A DNA stretch of 64,000 bases from the NCBI GenBank assembly GCA_944321345.1, contig CALUKY010000009.1, positions 1 to 64,000 on the forward strand, given 5' to 3'. Position 1 is the stretch's first letter. Each line of letters begins with the position of its first letter. Positions 18,359 through 27,952 of this stretch are shown here, piece after piece. A program made the position numbers and the translations under genes. The DNA comes from an uncultured Paraprevotella sp. GTDB taxonomy: Bacteria > Bacteroidota > Bacteroidia > Bacteroidales > Bacteroidaceae. The notes below the pieces were generated by a model that ran no database searches, was not told the origin of the DNA, and saw only the letters and a list, made by a program, of their open reading frames with translations.

Positions 18359-19561
18359 TTATTTTATTTGTTTTTTATAATAAAGGAGATATCCCACAGA
18401 ACGTATCAACAAAATACATGCCAAAGATACAACCGGCGCACAAAAGTCTTGCCGGGTAAACACTGAAAAGATCATAAAAAAGACTAACCAAACCGTATAA
18501 ACCGCATGAATGACCGTCTTTTTCCGATGCACACAGCACCACACGATACGAGGCAAGAAAAAGAACGGCAACGGGTTCAACAACAGAATCTGCCAATTTG
18601 ACCCTACGGTAGGATGTTCTGAAAAGAAGAACAACAGGGTTACCACACAGCCCATCAGCCCCACGAGAAGCTGAAAAAACAGATCAACACCCCAATATAT
18701 TTTATGCTGCCGATACTGGAGCACACCGAGCAACAGCACCAACGTACAGAGCAATCCCCCAACGACACCGGGAGTAAGATACTTTGAAAACAGGAGAGAA
18801 ACGCCTGTTGCCGCCTGTTTTTGTGCCGGAAGCGGCACCAATGTATCCTCGCGAAGCACCAGAGGACGTTCGTTGCCGTCTGGAGTACGGATCACGGCAT
18901 GAGCCGCATAATCCTTCATATAAAAAGGCGCAAACATTTCCTGTCTCATGGTAATGGGTTTGTCGGCATCAACTCCAAGACAAAGGTCATTACCGACTTC
19001 CGCCCATGGGGCATCCGCTGTATACTGATGAATAATCTGACGGTAACTTAACGTACGTTCCTTATTTTCCGGATATACAACCGTACCGTCTATGGCCTCT
19101 TCTATGCGGTCGCGCGCCCGTGTCGTACAGTTGTCGTACAGAAAATTATAACGGTATTTTCTGTTTGCAGGCTGATAATTGATCATGAGCAAACGGAAAA
19201 GCTTTTCTTTCTCTTGAGATGTCAGGTTCAGCACCTGAGCATAAATGGCCGATCCACGACTGCGATATTCATATTCCATCGCATCATAAGGAATGATTCC
19301 TAACTCATAGTCACACTCTCCCTTTGTAAAACGCCAGACGAAGTTGGGAGCACCAAAATCGAACAGGCCATAATTGAAAGCCCAGTCGTCACCGGTTGTC
19401 TCGTTCCGATAACGTATAGCCGTGTGCCCGTACAAGGCATAGATTTCCGTAGACGGCGAACAGGTCAGCAAACTGAATTCAATCCGGTCGTGCTCAAAAT
19501 CCTGAGCCGAAAGATTTATGGCCGTCAGCAGATACAAAAATATCCAATAAAATCGTTTCAT
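18359..19561 (-). CDS. DUF4105 (Lnb_N-like) membrane protein
   Basis: The product has a signal peptide (INLSAQ, residue 20), then a periplasmic domain of about 210 residues with the DUF4105 signatures LYGHTAIRYRN, WAFNYGLFDFGAP and YNFLYDNCTTRARDRI. Five or so membrane helices fill the C-terminal third (from about residue 255). The domain is related to Lnb, the lipoprotein N-acyltransferase described in some Firmicutes; the His and the conserved DNCTTR Cys are present. A lipoprotein-processing role is plausible but inferred. A TACTTTTG -7 element lies at 19619-19612. Confidence 0.8.
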   Translation of the reverse strand: MKRFYWIFLYLLTAINLSAQDFEHDRIEFSLLTCSPSTEIYALYGHTAIRYRNETTGDDWAFNYGLFDFGAPNFVWRFTKGECDYELGIIPYDAMEYEYRSRGSAIYAQVLNLTSQEKEKLFRLLMINYQPANRKYRYNFLYDNCTTRARDRIEEAIDGTVVYPENKERTLSYRQIIHQYTADAPWAEVGNDLCLGVDADKPITMRQEMFAPFYMKDYAAHAVIRTPDGNERPLVLREDTLVPLPAQKQAATGVSLLFSKYLTPGVVGGLLCTLVLLLGVLQYRQHKIYWGVDLFFQLLVGLMGCVVTLLFFFSEHPTVGSNWQILLLNPLPFFFLPRIVWCCVHRKKTVIHAVYTVWLVFFMIFSVFTRQDFCAPVVSLACILLIRSVGYLLYYKKQIK

Positions 19562-19697
19562 AATCTGTCTGATCCTCGTAAATATCTAAATATATATTGG
19601 AAAATATCGTGCAAAAGTAATCATTAAATCAACACAACACCCAGGAAAGCCGATAAAAAATAACAATCGCGGGCATCTTGAGTCTCTTGGTGTCAAA

Positions 19698-19763
19698 TGT
19701 AGGCAGCCTACACGTAATTTATAGAAAAAAAGATGGGCAGATCCCTATTTTTATATAACTTTG
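19698..19763 (+). promoter_or_regulatory. coaX: coaX promoter with an upstream palindrome
   Basis: TAACTTTG (19756-19763) matches TAnnTTTG. TGTAGGC-A-GCCTACA (19698-19712) is a 15-base palindrome centred about 65 bases upstream of the predicted start of transcription and could bind a regulator. Because the promoter lies within the open frame that begins at 19733, the real coaX start must be downstream. Confidence 0.55.
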
Positions 19764-19789
19764 CACCTCAAAAAGACAATTCAAAGAAA

Positions 19790-20521
19790 GTGAACCTGAT
19801 TATAGACATAGGAAATACACTTGCCAAGCTTGTGGCATTTGATGGAGACACGCCTGTCGAAGAAGTCAAAACATCCAACAATTCTTTGGAGGCTTTGAGC
19901 ACATTTATCCAAAAATATAAATTTCAAAAAGGAATCGTCGCATCGGTTATAGACCTCACGGCTGAGGTCAGAAACCAACTGGCAACGGTTGATTTCCCTG
20001 TTTTGTTTTTCAAGGCATCGACTCCTATTCCTATTCAGAACCGATATAAAACACCCAATTCATTAGGATCGGACCGACTGGCAGCAGCAATCGGCGCCCA
20101 GATGCAATATCCGAACCGGAATATTCTGGTCATCGACGCCGGAACATGCCTGACCTATGAATTTATCGACAGCCAGGCAAACTATTGGGGAGGAAACATT
20201 ACCTCGGGACTGCAAATGCGCTTAAAAGCCATGCATACCTTTACGGCCAAACTTCCGTTGATCGACAGCCAGGGAGAAACCCCGGAACTGGGCTACGATA
20301 CGGAAACCGCCATGCGTTCCGGAGTAATCCGGGGGATGACTTTCGAAATAGAAGGCTATATCCGTCATTTCCGGTCAAAGTATCCGGATCTTTTGGTTTT
20401 TTTAACGGGAGGAGATGAGTTTCATTTTGATTCCAGCATAAAAAATATCATCTTTGCAGACAAATACCTCGTTCCAAGAGGACTTAACAGAATATTAAAT
20501 TTCAACAATGAAAAGTTCTAG
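19790..20521 (+). CDS. coaX: Type III pantothenate kinase
   Basis: First step of coenzyme A synthesis: ATP-dependent phosphorylation of pantothenate. The start is the GTG at 19790 (VNLIIDIGNT in the frame), which places the phosphate-binding DIGNT loop at the N-terminus as in CoaX; the ATG at 19733 lies upstream of the promoter. LGSDRLAAAIGA and VIDAGTCLTYEFID are the conserved pantothenate and phosphate motifs, followed by GGNITSGLQMRL and LTGGDEFHF. The last 14 bases overlap the start of the next gene, so translation is probably coupled. Confidence 0.93.
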   Translation: MNLIIDIGNTLAKLVAFDGDTPVEEVKTSNNSLEALSTFIQKYKFQKGIVASVIDLTAEVRNQLATVDFPVLFFKASTPIPIQNRYKTPNSLGSDRLAAAIGAQMQYPNRNILVIDAGTCLTYEFIDSQANYWGGNITSGLQMRLKAMHTFTAKLPLIDSQGETPELGYDTETAMRSGVIRGMTFEIEGYIRHFRSKYPDLLVFLTGGDEFHFDSSIKNIIFADKYLVPRGLNRILNFNNEKF

Positions 20522-21827
20522 GAGATTACTTTATAGTTTATTACTGACCGGAATCCAGATATTACCGGCTACAGCACAGACCAACGGCACAAACTCTCCC
20601 TACTCCCGCTTCGGTTTGGGAACTCTTGATGACCAGTCGCAGGGCTTCAACAAAGCCATGAGCGGGCTGGGTATCGGATTGCACGCAGGAAACCGCGTGA
20701 ATATGCTCAACCCGGCATCATACGCGAAAGCAGACTCGCTGACCTTCATCTTTGATGTAGGTATGTCTTTTCAGAATGGTAATTTCAGCGACGGAAGCAA
20801 CAAGATCAATGCGCACAACACTTCTCTGGATTATGTAAACGCATTGTTCCGCATCCGGAAAAATATGGGATGCTCTTTCGGTTTCGTACCCTATAGCAGC
20901 ATTGGATATAATTTCACCAATTCACAGCGCGTCGGTACAGACTATATAACCGGAAATACAATTACCAGCAAATCTTCATATTACGGAGATGGAGGTATCC
21001 ACCAGCTGTATCTGGGTATCGGTTGGGAGCCATTCCGGAATTTTGCCATCGGAGCCAATATCAGCTATCTGTGGGGAAACTATTACCACACAATCAGCCA
21101 GACATTATATAACGGCTCAACGGCCGATGCCAACGCCAATAACCTGTACCGCCAGTTTAATGCCGACATTGCCACTTACAAAGCAGACTTCGGTATACAA
21201 TATGACATACCTATTAATAAAGACAATGTGCTGACTGTGGGAGCCATCTCCGGTATCGGACATAAGATCAACAATTCGGCCAACCTGTTAACATATACCG
21301 CCAACAGCGATACGACAACTCAGGTTGCCCGTGACGCGTTCCAACTGCCATACAGCTTTGGTGTAGGCTTGAACTGGAACTATAAAAACAGATGGAGTAT
21401 CGGCGCAGATGTTCATCATGAGAAATGGGCCGATTGTGTGATGCCGGTCATTGATGAAAACACCTCACGCTACACCGTTCAAAAAGGACAATACCTGAAC
21501 CGTACCAAAGCGGTCATCTGTGCTGAATTTGTTCCGAACCGTGACAGCCGCCGCTATCTGCAACGTGTAGAATACAAGATCGGAGCCTCATACAGCACAC
21601 CGTATGTAAAAGTCAACGGCCAGGACGGTCCGCGCGAATACGGCATTACAGCCGGATTCGGACTTCCGATCACCAATAACATCAACAACCGTTCTGTGGT
21701 TAATGTATCCTTCCAATGGCTTCACAGCAGTCCTACCGCGACTTCAATGATCACCGAGAATTATCTGAAACTGAACATTGGCATTACCTTCAATGAGAAA
21801 TGGTTTATGAAGTGGAAGATCAACTAA
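20508..21827 (+). CDS. Outer-membrane beta-barrel protein (OmpP1/FadL-like)
   Basis: The 439-residue protein has a signal peptide cleaved near PATAQ (residue 24) and a body of amphipathic strands with alternating Tyr/Phe/Gly, such as SPYSRFGLGTL, MLNPASYAKAD and NFAIGANISYLWGNYY. The NPAxxA-type N-terminal signature and length recall FadL/OmpP1 channels and other Bacteroidetes outer-membrane proteins. The substrate cannot be read from sequence. It overlaps coaX by 14 bases and is followed five bases later by lptC, suggesting a shared envelope-biogenesis operon. Confidence 0.75.
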   Translation: MKSSRRLLYSLLLTGIQILPATAQTNGTNSPYSRFGLGTLDDQSQGFNKAMSGLGIGLHAGNRVNMLNPASYAKADSLTFIFDVGMSFQNGNFSDGSNKINAHNTSLDYVNALFRIRKNMGCSFGFVPYSSIGYNFTNSQRVGTDYITGNTITSKSSYYGDGGIHQLYLGIGWEPFRNFAIGANISYLWGNYYHTISQTLYNGSTADANANNLYRQFNADIATYKADFGIQYDIPINKDNVLTVGAISGIGHKINNSANLLTYTANSDTTTQVARDAFQLPYSFGVGLNWNYKNRWSIGADVHHEKWADCVMPVIDENTSRYTVQKGQYLNRTKAVICAEFVPNRDSRRYLQRVEYKIGASYSTPYVKVNGQDGPREYGITAGFGLPITNNINNRSVVNVSFQWLHSSPTATSMITENYLKLNIGITFNEKWFMKWKIN

Positions 21828-21832
21828 GCTCT

Positions 21833-22468
21833 ATGAAAGCAAAAAAACATAACTATATGAACTCCACCTCATGCATAGCAGTTATACTTCTGGTAACTGC
21901 TATGCATCTTTTGATATGCTCCTGTTCGGAAGAAAAAAAAGCAACCGCTCCGGCCATAGATGAAAAGGATTCCCTTCCTTTCATGCAGGCCAAGGGTATC
22001 AGCAATCTTATTTCCGATTCAGGAATTATCCGCTATAAAATCATAGCGGAAAACTGGAACATCTATACCACAACCACCCCACCCAAATGGACATTTCCCA
22101 AAGGCTTGCTGCTTGAAAAATTTGATACAACCTTCCACGTAGAGTGGTTCGTTCAGGCGGACACGGCCTACTGCTACAATCAAAAATTATGGGAACTACG
22201 CGGACGGGTCGTTGTCCGCAATGTTGAGGGCACGGTTTTCAAAACCGAGGAACTGTTTTGGGACATGTCCGAACATGAAGTATATTCCAACAAATACGTA
22301 CGGATCATCACTCCGGAACGCGAAGTGGAAGGAACCCGCTTCCGCTCCAATGAACAGATGACGCGATATACGTTCTATAATTCAAAAGGTTCACTGCCTT
22401 TTAACGACGCAGAACCTTCAAATCCTCAGGATTCTACAATGCGTCAGGGACCGACTAAACCAAATTAA
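21833..22468 (+). CDS. lptC: LPS export periplasmic protein LptC
   Basis: Component of the Lpt bridge carrying lipopolysaccharide from the inner to the outer membrane. The N-terminus has a lipoprotein-like signal (LLICSC); the rest is the LptC beta-jellyroll, with GLLLEKFDTTFHVEW, LWELRGRVVVRN and GTVFKTEELFWD. The ATG at 21833, just past the upstream stop codon, gives 211 residues; an earlier ATG at 21800 would overlap the outer-membrane gene. Bacteroidetes LptC proteins often carry the lipobox seen here. Confidence 0.85.
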   Translation: MKAKKHNYMNSTSCIAVILLVTAMHLLICSCSEEKKATAPAIDEKDSLPFMQAKGISNLISDSGIIRYKIIAENWNIYTTTTPPKWTFPKGLLLEKFDTTFHVEWFVQADTAYCYNQKLWELRGRVVVRNVEGTVFKTEELFWDMSEHEVYSNKYVRIITPEREVEGTRFRSNEQMTRYTFYNSKGSLPFNDAEPSNPQDSTMRQGPTKPN

Positions 22469-22474
22469 AGCCAA

Positions 22475-23743
22475 ATGGGAATAATTTTCTTAGAAATAGC
22501 ATTCATATTATTGCTCTCCGCCTTCTTTTCCGGAATGGAGATCGCCTTTGTGTCTTCCAATAAACTGCGCTATGAACTGGAGAAGTCTTCACAAAGTTTC
22601 ACCAGTAAGGTGCTCGATATTTTTTACGAGCATCCCAACAACTTCATCTCTACCCTATTGGTAGGCAACAACATTGCCTTGGTAGTCTATGGTATCCTCA
22701 TGGCCAGAGTGCTAGACTGTTATCTGCTCGAACCGCTCGGATTAGGAGAATACGAAGGAACGAAAGTGGTTATACAAACCTTGATCTCGACACTGATCGT
22801 ACTGGTTACCGGAGAATTTCTTCCGAAAACCCTGTTCAAGATCAATCCGAACAGAATGATGAAGATTTTCGCCTTCCCGGCCTTTATTTTCTATATCGTA
22901 CTGTACCCCGTATCGGAGTTCACCAGCGGACTGTCACGTCTGTTTCTCCGTCTCGTAGGTCTGAACACCAGCAAAGACCAGACAGAACAGGCCTTTACCA
23001 AGGTGGATCTGGATTACTTTATCCAATCGAGCATTGACAGCACATCCGAAAAGGAAGAGATCAACGAAGAGGTCAAGATTTTCCAGAATGCCTTGGAGTT
23101 TTCCAATGTAAAGGTACGCGACTGCATTGTACCGCGCACGGAAATTCAAGCCATTGACCGCACCGCATCGCTCGAAGATCTGAAGAATCTTTTTGTAGAA
23201 AGCGGCAAATCCAAGATCATTGTCTACGACGGAGATATTGACCACATTGTAGGATTCATTCATTCTTCGGAACTGTTTAAAATACACGATCAGTGGCAGC
23301 AGAACCTCCGTGAAGTGCCCATCGTTCCCGAAACCATGCAAGCCCAAAAGCTGCTCAAGACATTCATGCAACAGAAAAAGTCACTGGCAGTCATCGTGGA
23401 TGAATTCGGTGGCACTTCGGGTATTGTCACCATGGAAGACCTGGTGGAAGAAATCTTCGGCGATATTGAGGATGAACACGATACCTCAAACTATATCGCC
23501 AAAAAACTGGAGCACAATGAGTATATCATTTCTGCCCGACTGGAAATCGAGAAAACAAACGAACTTCTTGATCTGGATCTTCCGGAATCGGATGACTATC
23601 AGACGGTAGGCGGACTCATACTCCATCAGTATCAGAGTTTTCCAAAGCTCAACGAGGTGGTTTCATTCGGAAAATATGAGTTTAAAATCATCAAAAACAC
23701 CATGACGAAGATTGAACTGGTACGCCTGAAAATCGTTGAATGA
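22475..23743 (+). CDS. Hemolysin-family (CNNM/DUF21-CBS-CorC) membrane protein
   Basis: The 422-residue protein has an N-terminal DUF21 transmembrane domain (about residues 1-185, starting IIFLEIAFILLLSAFFSGMEIAF). Two CBS repeats follow (about 205-330, with VRDCIVPRTEIQAID and SLAVIVDEFGGTSGIVT), then a CorC/HlyC C-terminal domain. Such proteins are linked to Mg2+/Co2+ transport; the related GldE belongs to gliding gene sets in other Bacteroidetes. It starts six bases after lptC. A paralogue lies at 59370-60653. Confidence 0.88.
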   Translation: MGIIFLEIAFILLLSAFFSGMEIAFVSSNKLRYELEKSSQSFTSKVLDIFYEHPNNFISTLLVGNNIALVVYGILMARVLDCYLLEPLGLGEYEGTKVVIQTLISTLIVLVTGEFLPKTLFKINPNRMMKIFAFPAFIFYIVLYPVSEFTSGLSRLFLRLVGLNTSKDQTEQAFTKVDLDYFIQSSIDSTSEKEEINEEVKIFQNALEFSNVKVRDCIVPRTEIQAIDRTASLEDLKNLFVESGKSKIIVYDGDIDHIVGFIHSSELFKIHDQWQQNLREVPIVPETMQAQKLLKTFMQQKKSLAVIVDEFGGTSGIVTMEDLVEEIFGDIEDEHDTSNYIAKKLEHNEYIISARLEIEKTNELLDLDLPESDDYQTVGGLILHQYQSFPKLNEVVSFGKYEFKIIKNTMTKIELVRLKIVE

Positions 23744-23839
23744 CATTTTTTTGCGGAAAAAATCCTTATTTTGAAGGTTTTTTTGTATCTTCGTACGCTT
23801 TTAAAGAAAAATAAATAACAAAAATTCATAATTAAACCA

Positions 23840-25990
23840 ATGGCAACTTTACAAAAAATCAGAAGCAAAGGCCCACTTCTTATGATCATTGTGGGATTGG
23901 CGTTGTTTGCATTCATCGCCGAAGAATTCTTCCGCTCTATGCAGTCTGCTTCGGCAGAAAGCAAACAAAGAGTAGGTGAAATTTACGGAGAGTCGCTTTC
24001 TTACCATGATTTCCAAACACTGGTAGACGAATACTCTGAAGTAGTTAAATTAACCCGTGGCGTCAACTCTTTAGACGCTGAGGAAATGACACAAATCAGA
24101 GACGAGGTATGGAATACACTCCTCCAGAACAAGCTCATCGAGCACGAAGCAGAAAAACTGGGACTGACGGTTACAGATGCTGAACTTCAGGAAATCATCA
24201 ACAACGGTCGCAGCCAGTATCTGATGCAGACTCCGTTCCGCAACGAGCAGACCGGTGCATTCGATGTCAACATGCTGAAGAAGTTCCTCACCGACTATGA
24301 CAACATGAAGAAGAATCCGTCACAAATGCCGGCTGAATATATCCAGTATTATGAAAGCATGTTCAAAATGTGGCAGTTCATCGAGAAGAGCATCAGACAG
24401 GAAGCTCTCATGAACAAATATCAGTCTCTTCTGGCTCATGCGGTAATCAGCAATCCTGTTGCTGCCAAGATGAACTTTGAAGGTCATGTCAACGAAAGCG
24501 AACTGCTGCTGGCTTCTGTGCCTTATACCACCATTGCAGACAGCACCGTTAAAGTAGAAGATGCTGACATCAAGGCCAAATACGAGGAAATGAAGGAAAA
24601 CTTCAAGCAGATGACTGAAAGCAGAGATTTCAAATATATCAGCGTCCGCGTTAGAGCAAGCGAAAAAGACAAGGCAGAACTGAAAAAGGAAATGACAGAA
24701 GTCGGCAAACAGCTGGCAACCGGAGACAATATCGCCAAGATCATTCGTGAAAGCGGTTCTATCGTAAATTATTCTGAAATCCCTGTCAGCAAATCTGCTT
24801 TGCCAGGTGATATCGCCGTTCAGCTGGATACAATGACTCTGAACCAGGTATTCGGTCCTTACTACAATCCGGGTGACCAGACCTATAACGTAGTAAAACT
24901 GATGAACCGTATCTCTGCTCCGGACTCTATCCAGTATCGTCAGATTCAGATTGCCGGTGCTGATGAAGCTACCAATACTAAAACTGCAGACAGCATCATG
25001 ACTGCCCTGAACAACGGAACTCCGTTTGACAGCATTGCCAAGAAATATGGCCAGACCGGTGAGAAGATATGGATCACTTCCAGAAACTACGAAGGTGCTA
25101 CAATGGGTCCGGAAGATCTGAAATACATCAAAGCGATTACCAACGGAGCCGTAAATGAATTGCAGAACGTGAAAATCTCTCAGGCTAACGTGATCCTGCA
25201 GGTAACAGATCGCCGTGCCATGAAGAACAAATTCGATGTAGCCATCGCCAAGTGCCCGGTAACTTTCAGCAATGAAACTTATTCTAAGGCATACAACGAT
25301 TTCAGCCAGTTCCTTGCAGCCAACCCAACCTTGGAACAAATGGAAGCTAATGCTGCCAAGGCCGGCTATCAGGTAATGACACAGAAAGACATGACCAGCA
25401 ATCAGCATAATGTTGCCGGTATCAGCAATACCAGCGATGCATTGAGATGGCTGTTCGGTGAAGATACAGAAGTAAACAGCGTTTCCAAGATGTACGAATG
25501 CGGAAACAATGACCACATGCTGGTTGTAGCGCTGACCGGTATCAATCCAGCCGGTTACCGTTCTTTGGAAAGCGTGAAAGAGATTCTGAACCGCGAAGTG
25601 ATCAACGACAAAAAAGCCAAAATGCTGGCCGAGAAGATGTCTGCATGGAAGAGCATAAACGACGCCAAACAAATGACTGGAGCTATCGTTGACACCATCA
25701 AACATGTCACTTTCAACTCTCCGGTATTCGTAAGTGCAACCGGAAGCAACGAACCGGTGATCAATGGTGCAGCAGACAAGATGGCAAAAGGCCAGTTCAA
25801 GACAGCCGTAAAAGGTCAGGTTGGTATGTATGCATTCCAGGTACTGAACAAGACAAAAGGTCAGGAGAAGATGGATGTGAAAGCTGAAGAGAATATGCTG
25901 AACAGCAAGAACATGCGTGGTATGGGTCAGTTCTTCATGGACTTGTACAAGAAAGCAGAAGTAATGGATCACCGTTACATGTTCTTCTAA
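23840..25990 (+). CDS. Membrane-anchored peptidyl-prolyl isomerase (PpiD/SurA-like)
   Basis: Periplasmic folding factor of 716 residues. One N-terminal membrane helix (LLMIIVGLALFAFIAEEFF) is followed by a SurA-N-type helical domain (to about residue 210). A parvulin-like PPIC region lies around residues 345-450 (SIQYRQIQIAGADEATNTK, then GTPFDSIAKKYGQ), and a long C-terminal domain follows. Layout matches PpiD, a chaperone for outer-membrane proteins leaving the Sec channel. The parvulin domain is divergent, so isomerase activity is uncertain. It has a 96-base upstream gap with a near-consensus TATCTTCG. Confidence 0.88.
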   Translation: MATLQKIRSKGPLLMIIVGLALFAFIAEEFFRSMQSASAESKQRVGEIYGESLSYHDFQTLVDEYSEVVKLTRGVNSLDAEEMTQIRDEVWNTLLQNKLIEHEAEKLGLTVTDAELQEIINNGRSQYLMQTPFRNEQTGAFDVNMLKKFLTDYDNMKKNPSQMPAEYIQYYESMFKMWQFIEKSIRQEALMNKYQSLLAHAVISNPVAAKMNFEGHVNESELLLASVPYTTIADSTVKVEDADIKAKYEEMKENFKQMTESRDFKYISVRVRASEKDKAELKKEMTEVGKQLATGDNIAKIIRESGSIVNYSEIPVSKSALPGDIAVQLDTMTLNQVFGPYYNPGDQTYNVVKLMNRISAPDSIQYRQIQIAGADEATNTKTADSIMTALNNGTPFDSIAKKYGQTGEKIWITSRNYEGATMGPEDLKYIKAITNGAVNELQNVKISQANVILQVTDRRAMKNKFDVAIAKCPVTFSNETYSKAYNDFSQFLAANPTLEQMEANAAKAGYQVMTQKDMTSNQHNVAGISNTSDALRWLFGEDTEVNSVSKMYECGNNDHMLVVALTGINPAGYRSLESVKEILNREVINDKKAKMLAEKMSAWKSINDAKQMTGAIVDTIKHVTFNSPVFVSATGSNEPVINGAADKMAKGQFKTAVKGQVGMYAFQVLNKTKGQEKMDVKAEENMLNSKNMRGMGQFFMDLYKKAEVMDHRYMFF

Positions 25991-26033
25991 TCGAAATATT
26001 TTTTAATACATAGCAGTCAAGACTGTGTACAGA

Positions 26034-26075
26034 AAATGAGCCCTAAAAGTTGGAGAAAACTTTTAGGGCTCATTT
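26034..26075. terminator. Bidirectional terminator between PpiD-like and S41 genes
   Basis: AAATGAGCCCTAAAAGTT (26034-26051) and its exact complement at 26058-26075 form an 18-pair stem with a six-base loop, serving both convergent genes. Confidence 0.9.
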
Positions 26076-26080
26076 GTCTT

Positions 26081-27793
26081 TTATGGCTTCAAAGCATTCA
26101 AGGCTGCAGTAATCCCGGCATCGTATTTGTCCTTGAAATAGGTTTCATAGGTTTCCTGAATCACACTGTCTGGCTGAATCCCCACTCCAACAAAATCCGT
26201 TCCGTCAATACACTGATCATGTTTGGAACAGATATTGGCATAATTCTTTCCAGGAATCAACTCTATACGTACTCCGTTTCCCGTACTGCCACCTGTTGGA
26301 GTTCCAAAGACCTGCCCACACTTCATCCCATTGAACACAGAACAAAAATCTTCTGCAGCCGAAAAGGTTCCTGCATTGGCCAATACAATTATAGGATTAT
26401 CATAAATTTCACGGTCTTTAAAAGGCACAAGCTTGTTCGAAGATACAGTATACCACTGTAGCGGATATCCCCACGAAGCAAAGGCCGGCATATACATTGG
26501 AGTGCGCCACGGATTGGTCTGGATGGTATCTTGTGTGAGATGACGGAGTATATAATCGGCATTGCCGGAATTACCTCCTCCATTGTCACGAATATCTATA
26601 ATCAGTGCCTTCGTTTTCAGGAGATCCGGATACAAACCGTCGAAATTCTTTTTGAAATTCTGATCCATAAAATTACGGATTCTCAGATATCCCACCTTTC
26701 CTTTCAGAGTTTTCAATTCCAGAGCCGGAGAACGGGGAGCCACAGATTGATGCGGCCATGCTTTTACCAGCAACTCACGGTCACCATCTCTTAATGCCAG
26801 ACGCAAGGTATCTTCTTTCTTACAGGCAAATAATCCATTACCTTCATATACCTGATGCAAAGCCCATTGCGGAGTAGAAGAAGCCACATAAGGACGGATA
26901 TAACATTCACCATACTTCAAAACGGGCTCTTCGTTAATGGAAAGCAGCTCCATACCCCGGCGAATTCCTTCATCCTCCAACTCTTTTGACAGAACTGCAT
27001 CAATATAAACATGTCCGTCAATATATTTAGTCAGCAACGGAATTCGGCCTGTATAATGTGACACGCCCCAGACATAGGTATGTCCGTCCCCCAGTTGTGC
27101 AATCATTTTCTGAAAGATACGGGTACACGCCTCATCATCTGATGCAGCCAGCACCTGCGGAATTGTAGCAACATATATGCTGTCCCAATTCTTATGGAAA
27201 CGCTCCATAAATACAAAATTCTGTTTTACACCGGCCCATAGTCGCGACAATCCCAGCAAACGCAACTCGTCGCTCTTCGCTGATGCATAAGGATTGGAAG
27301 AAACATTCGCATTTTTAGTAGCATCCAGATAAGTAACTTCCTTCCAACTCACAGGTACACAGATTTCACCGTCGGTAGTTGCTTTCAGAAAGTACAGCTT
27401 TTGAGCGTCTTTTTCATACTCGTAGATATATACGGTCTTGGTGTCCTCCATATAAGTGGCGGCCTCAGTCTCCTTCTGAAGGTTGACAAACTGAAAAGGT
27501 TCGAAAGACTCAAATACACTGCGAATACGCTTTACTACAGAGGGCTTCACCGATTCAAGCACCAGCCTCTGCCCCACAGTCCATCCAGATCCGGCACCGC
27601 GTTGCCAGACAAAGCCTCCACCGGCTTTCAGCATATCACTGCCGGTATATTTCACACTCTCGCAAACACATCCCCGGGTATTCCGGAGTTTCTCAAAGAC
27701 CTGAATCAACGAAGATTCCTTAACTTGCTTTTGAGCTACCAGCAGAGTTGGAAACAGAAAAAGCAAGGCAAACAAACGTAAAACTGTTTTCAT
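26081..27793 (-). CDS. S41-family (C-terminal processing) peptidase
   Basis: Secreted serine protease of 570 residues with a signal peptide (LLVAQ, residue 20). The catalytic core is at the C-terminus: LIIDIRDNGGGNSGNADY, then VLANAGTFSAAEDFC with the nucleophile Ser, then GTPTGGSTGNG. A PDZ-like region lies around residues 285-375. Its substrate is unknown; S41 relatives cut signal-anchored or misfolded periplasmic proteins. The gene is preceded by what looks like a sigma-54 promoter and activator sites, unlike every other gene in the window. Confidence 0.88.
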   Translation of the reverse strand: MKTVLRLFALLFLFPTLLVAQKQVKESSLIQVFEKLRNTRGCVCESVKYTGSDMLKAGGGFVWQRGAGSGWTVGQRLVLESVKPSVVKRIRSVFESFEPFQFVNLQKETEAATYMEDTKTVYIYEYEKDAQKLYFLKATTDGEICVPVSWKEVTYLDATKNANVSSNPYASAKSDELRLLGLSRLWAGVKQNFVFMERFHKNWDSIYVATIPQVLAASDDEACTRIFQKMIAQLGDGHTYVWGVSHYTGRIPLLTKYIDGHVYIDAVLSKELEDEGIRRGMELLSINEEPVLKYGECYIRPYVASSTPQWALHQVYEGNGLFACKKEDTLRLALRDGDRELLVKAWPHQSVAPRSPALELKTLKGKVGYLRIRNFMDQNFKKNFDGLYPDLLKTKALIIDIRDNGGGNSGNADYILRHLTQDTIQTNPWRTPMYMPAFASWGYPLQWYTVSSNKLVPFKDREIYDNPIIVLANAGTFSAAEDFCSVFNGMKCGQVFGTPTGGSTGNGVRIELIPGKNYANICSKHDQCIDGTDFVGVGIQPDSVIQETYETYFKDKYDAGITAALNALKP

Positions 27794-27890
27794 AATGTTT
27801 CTCTTTATAATCTGTTACTCCATTTTTCAATATCAAAACGGACTCACAGAGTTGTTCAACAATATTTTTTAATCCAATCACTTCTTAAAG

Positions 27891-27908
27891 AAACAAAATT
27901 CGTGCCAA
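27891..27908 (-). promoter_or_regulatory. Sigma-54-type promoter of the S41 peptidase gene
   Basis: On the minus strand TTGGCACG (27908-27901), AATT, TTGTTT (27896-27891). The GG of the -24 box and the G of the -12 box are 12 bases apart, as in the known sigma-54 consensus TTGGCACR-N4-TTGCW; only the C of the -12 GC is T. Transcription would start near 27882, 90 bases before the ATG at 27793. Confidence 0.7.
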
Positions 27909-27952
27909 AACATTAACTTATTGATTATGTGATAAGTAACAAAAAACGCAAG

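Noticed and set aside
24320..25972. Minus-strand open frame of 550 codons
   Set aside because: It lies wholly opposite the PpiD-like gene, whose frame has clear family motifs; the antisense product is Cys/His/Phe-rich and matches nothing.
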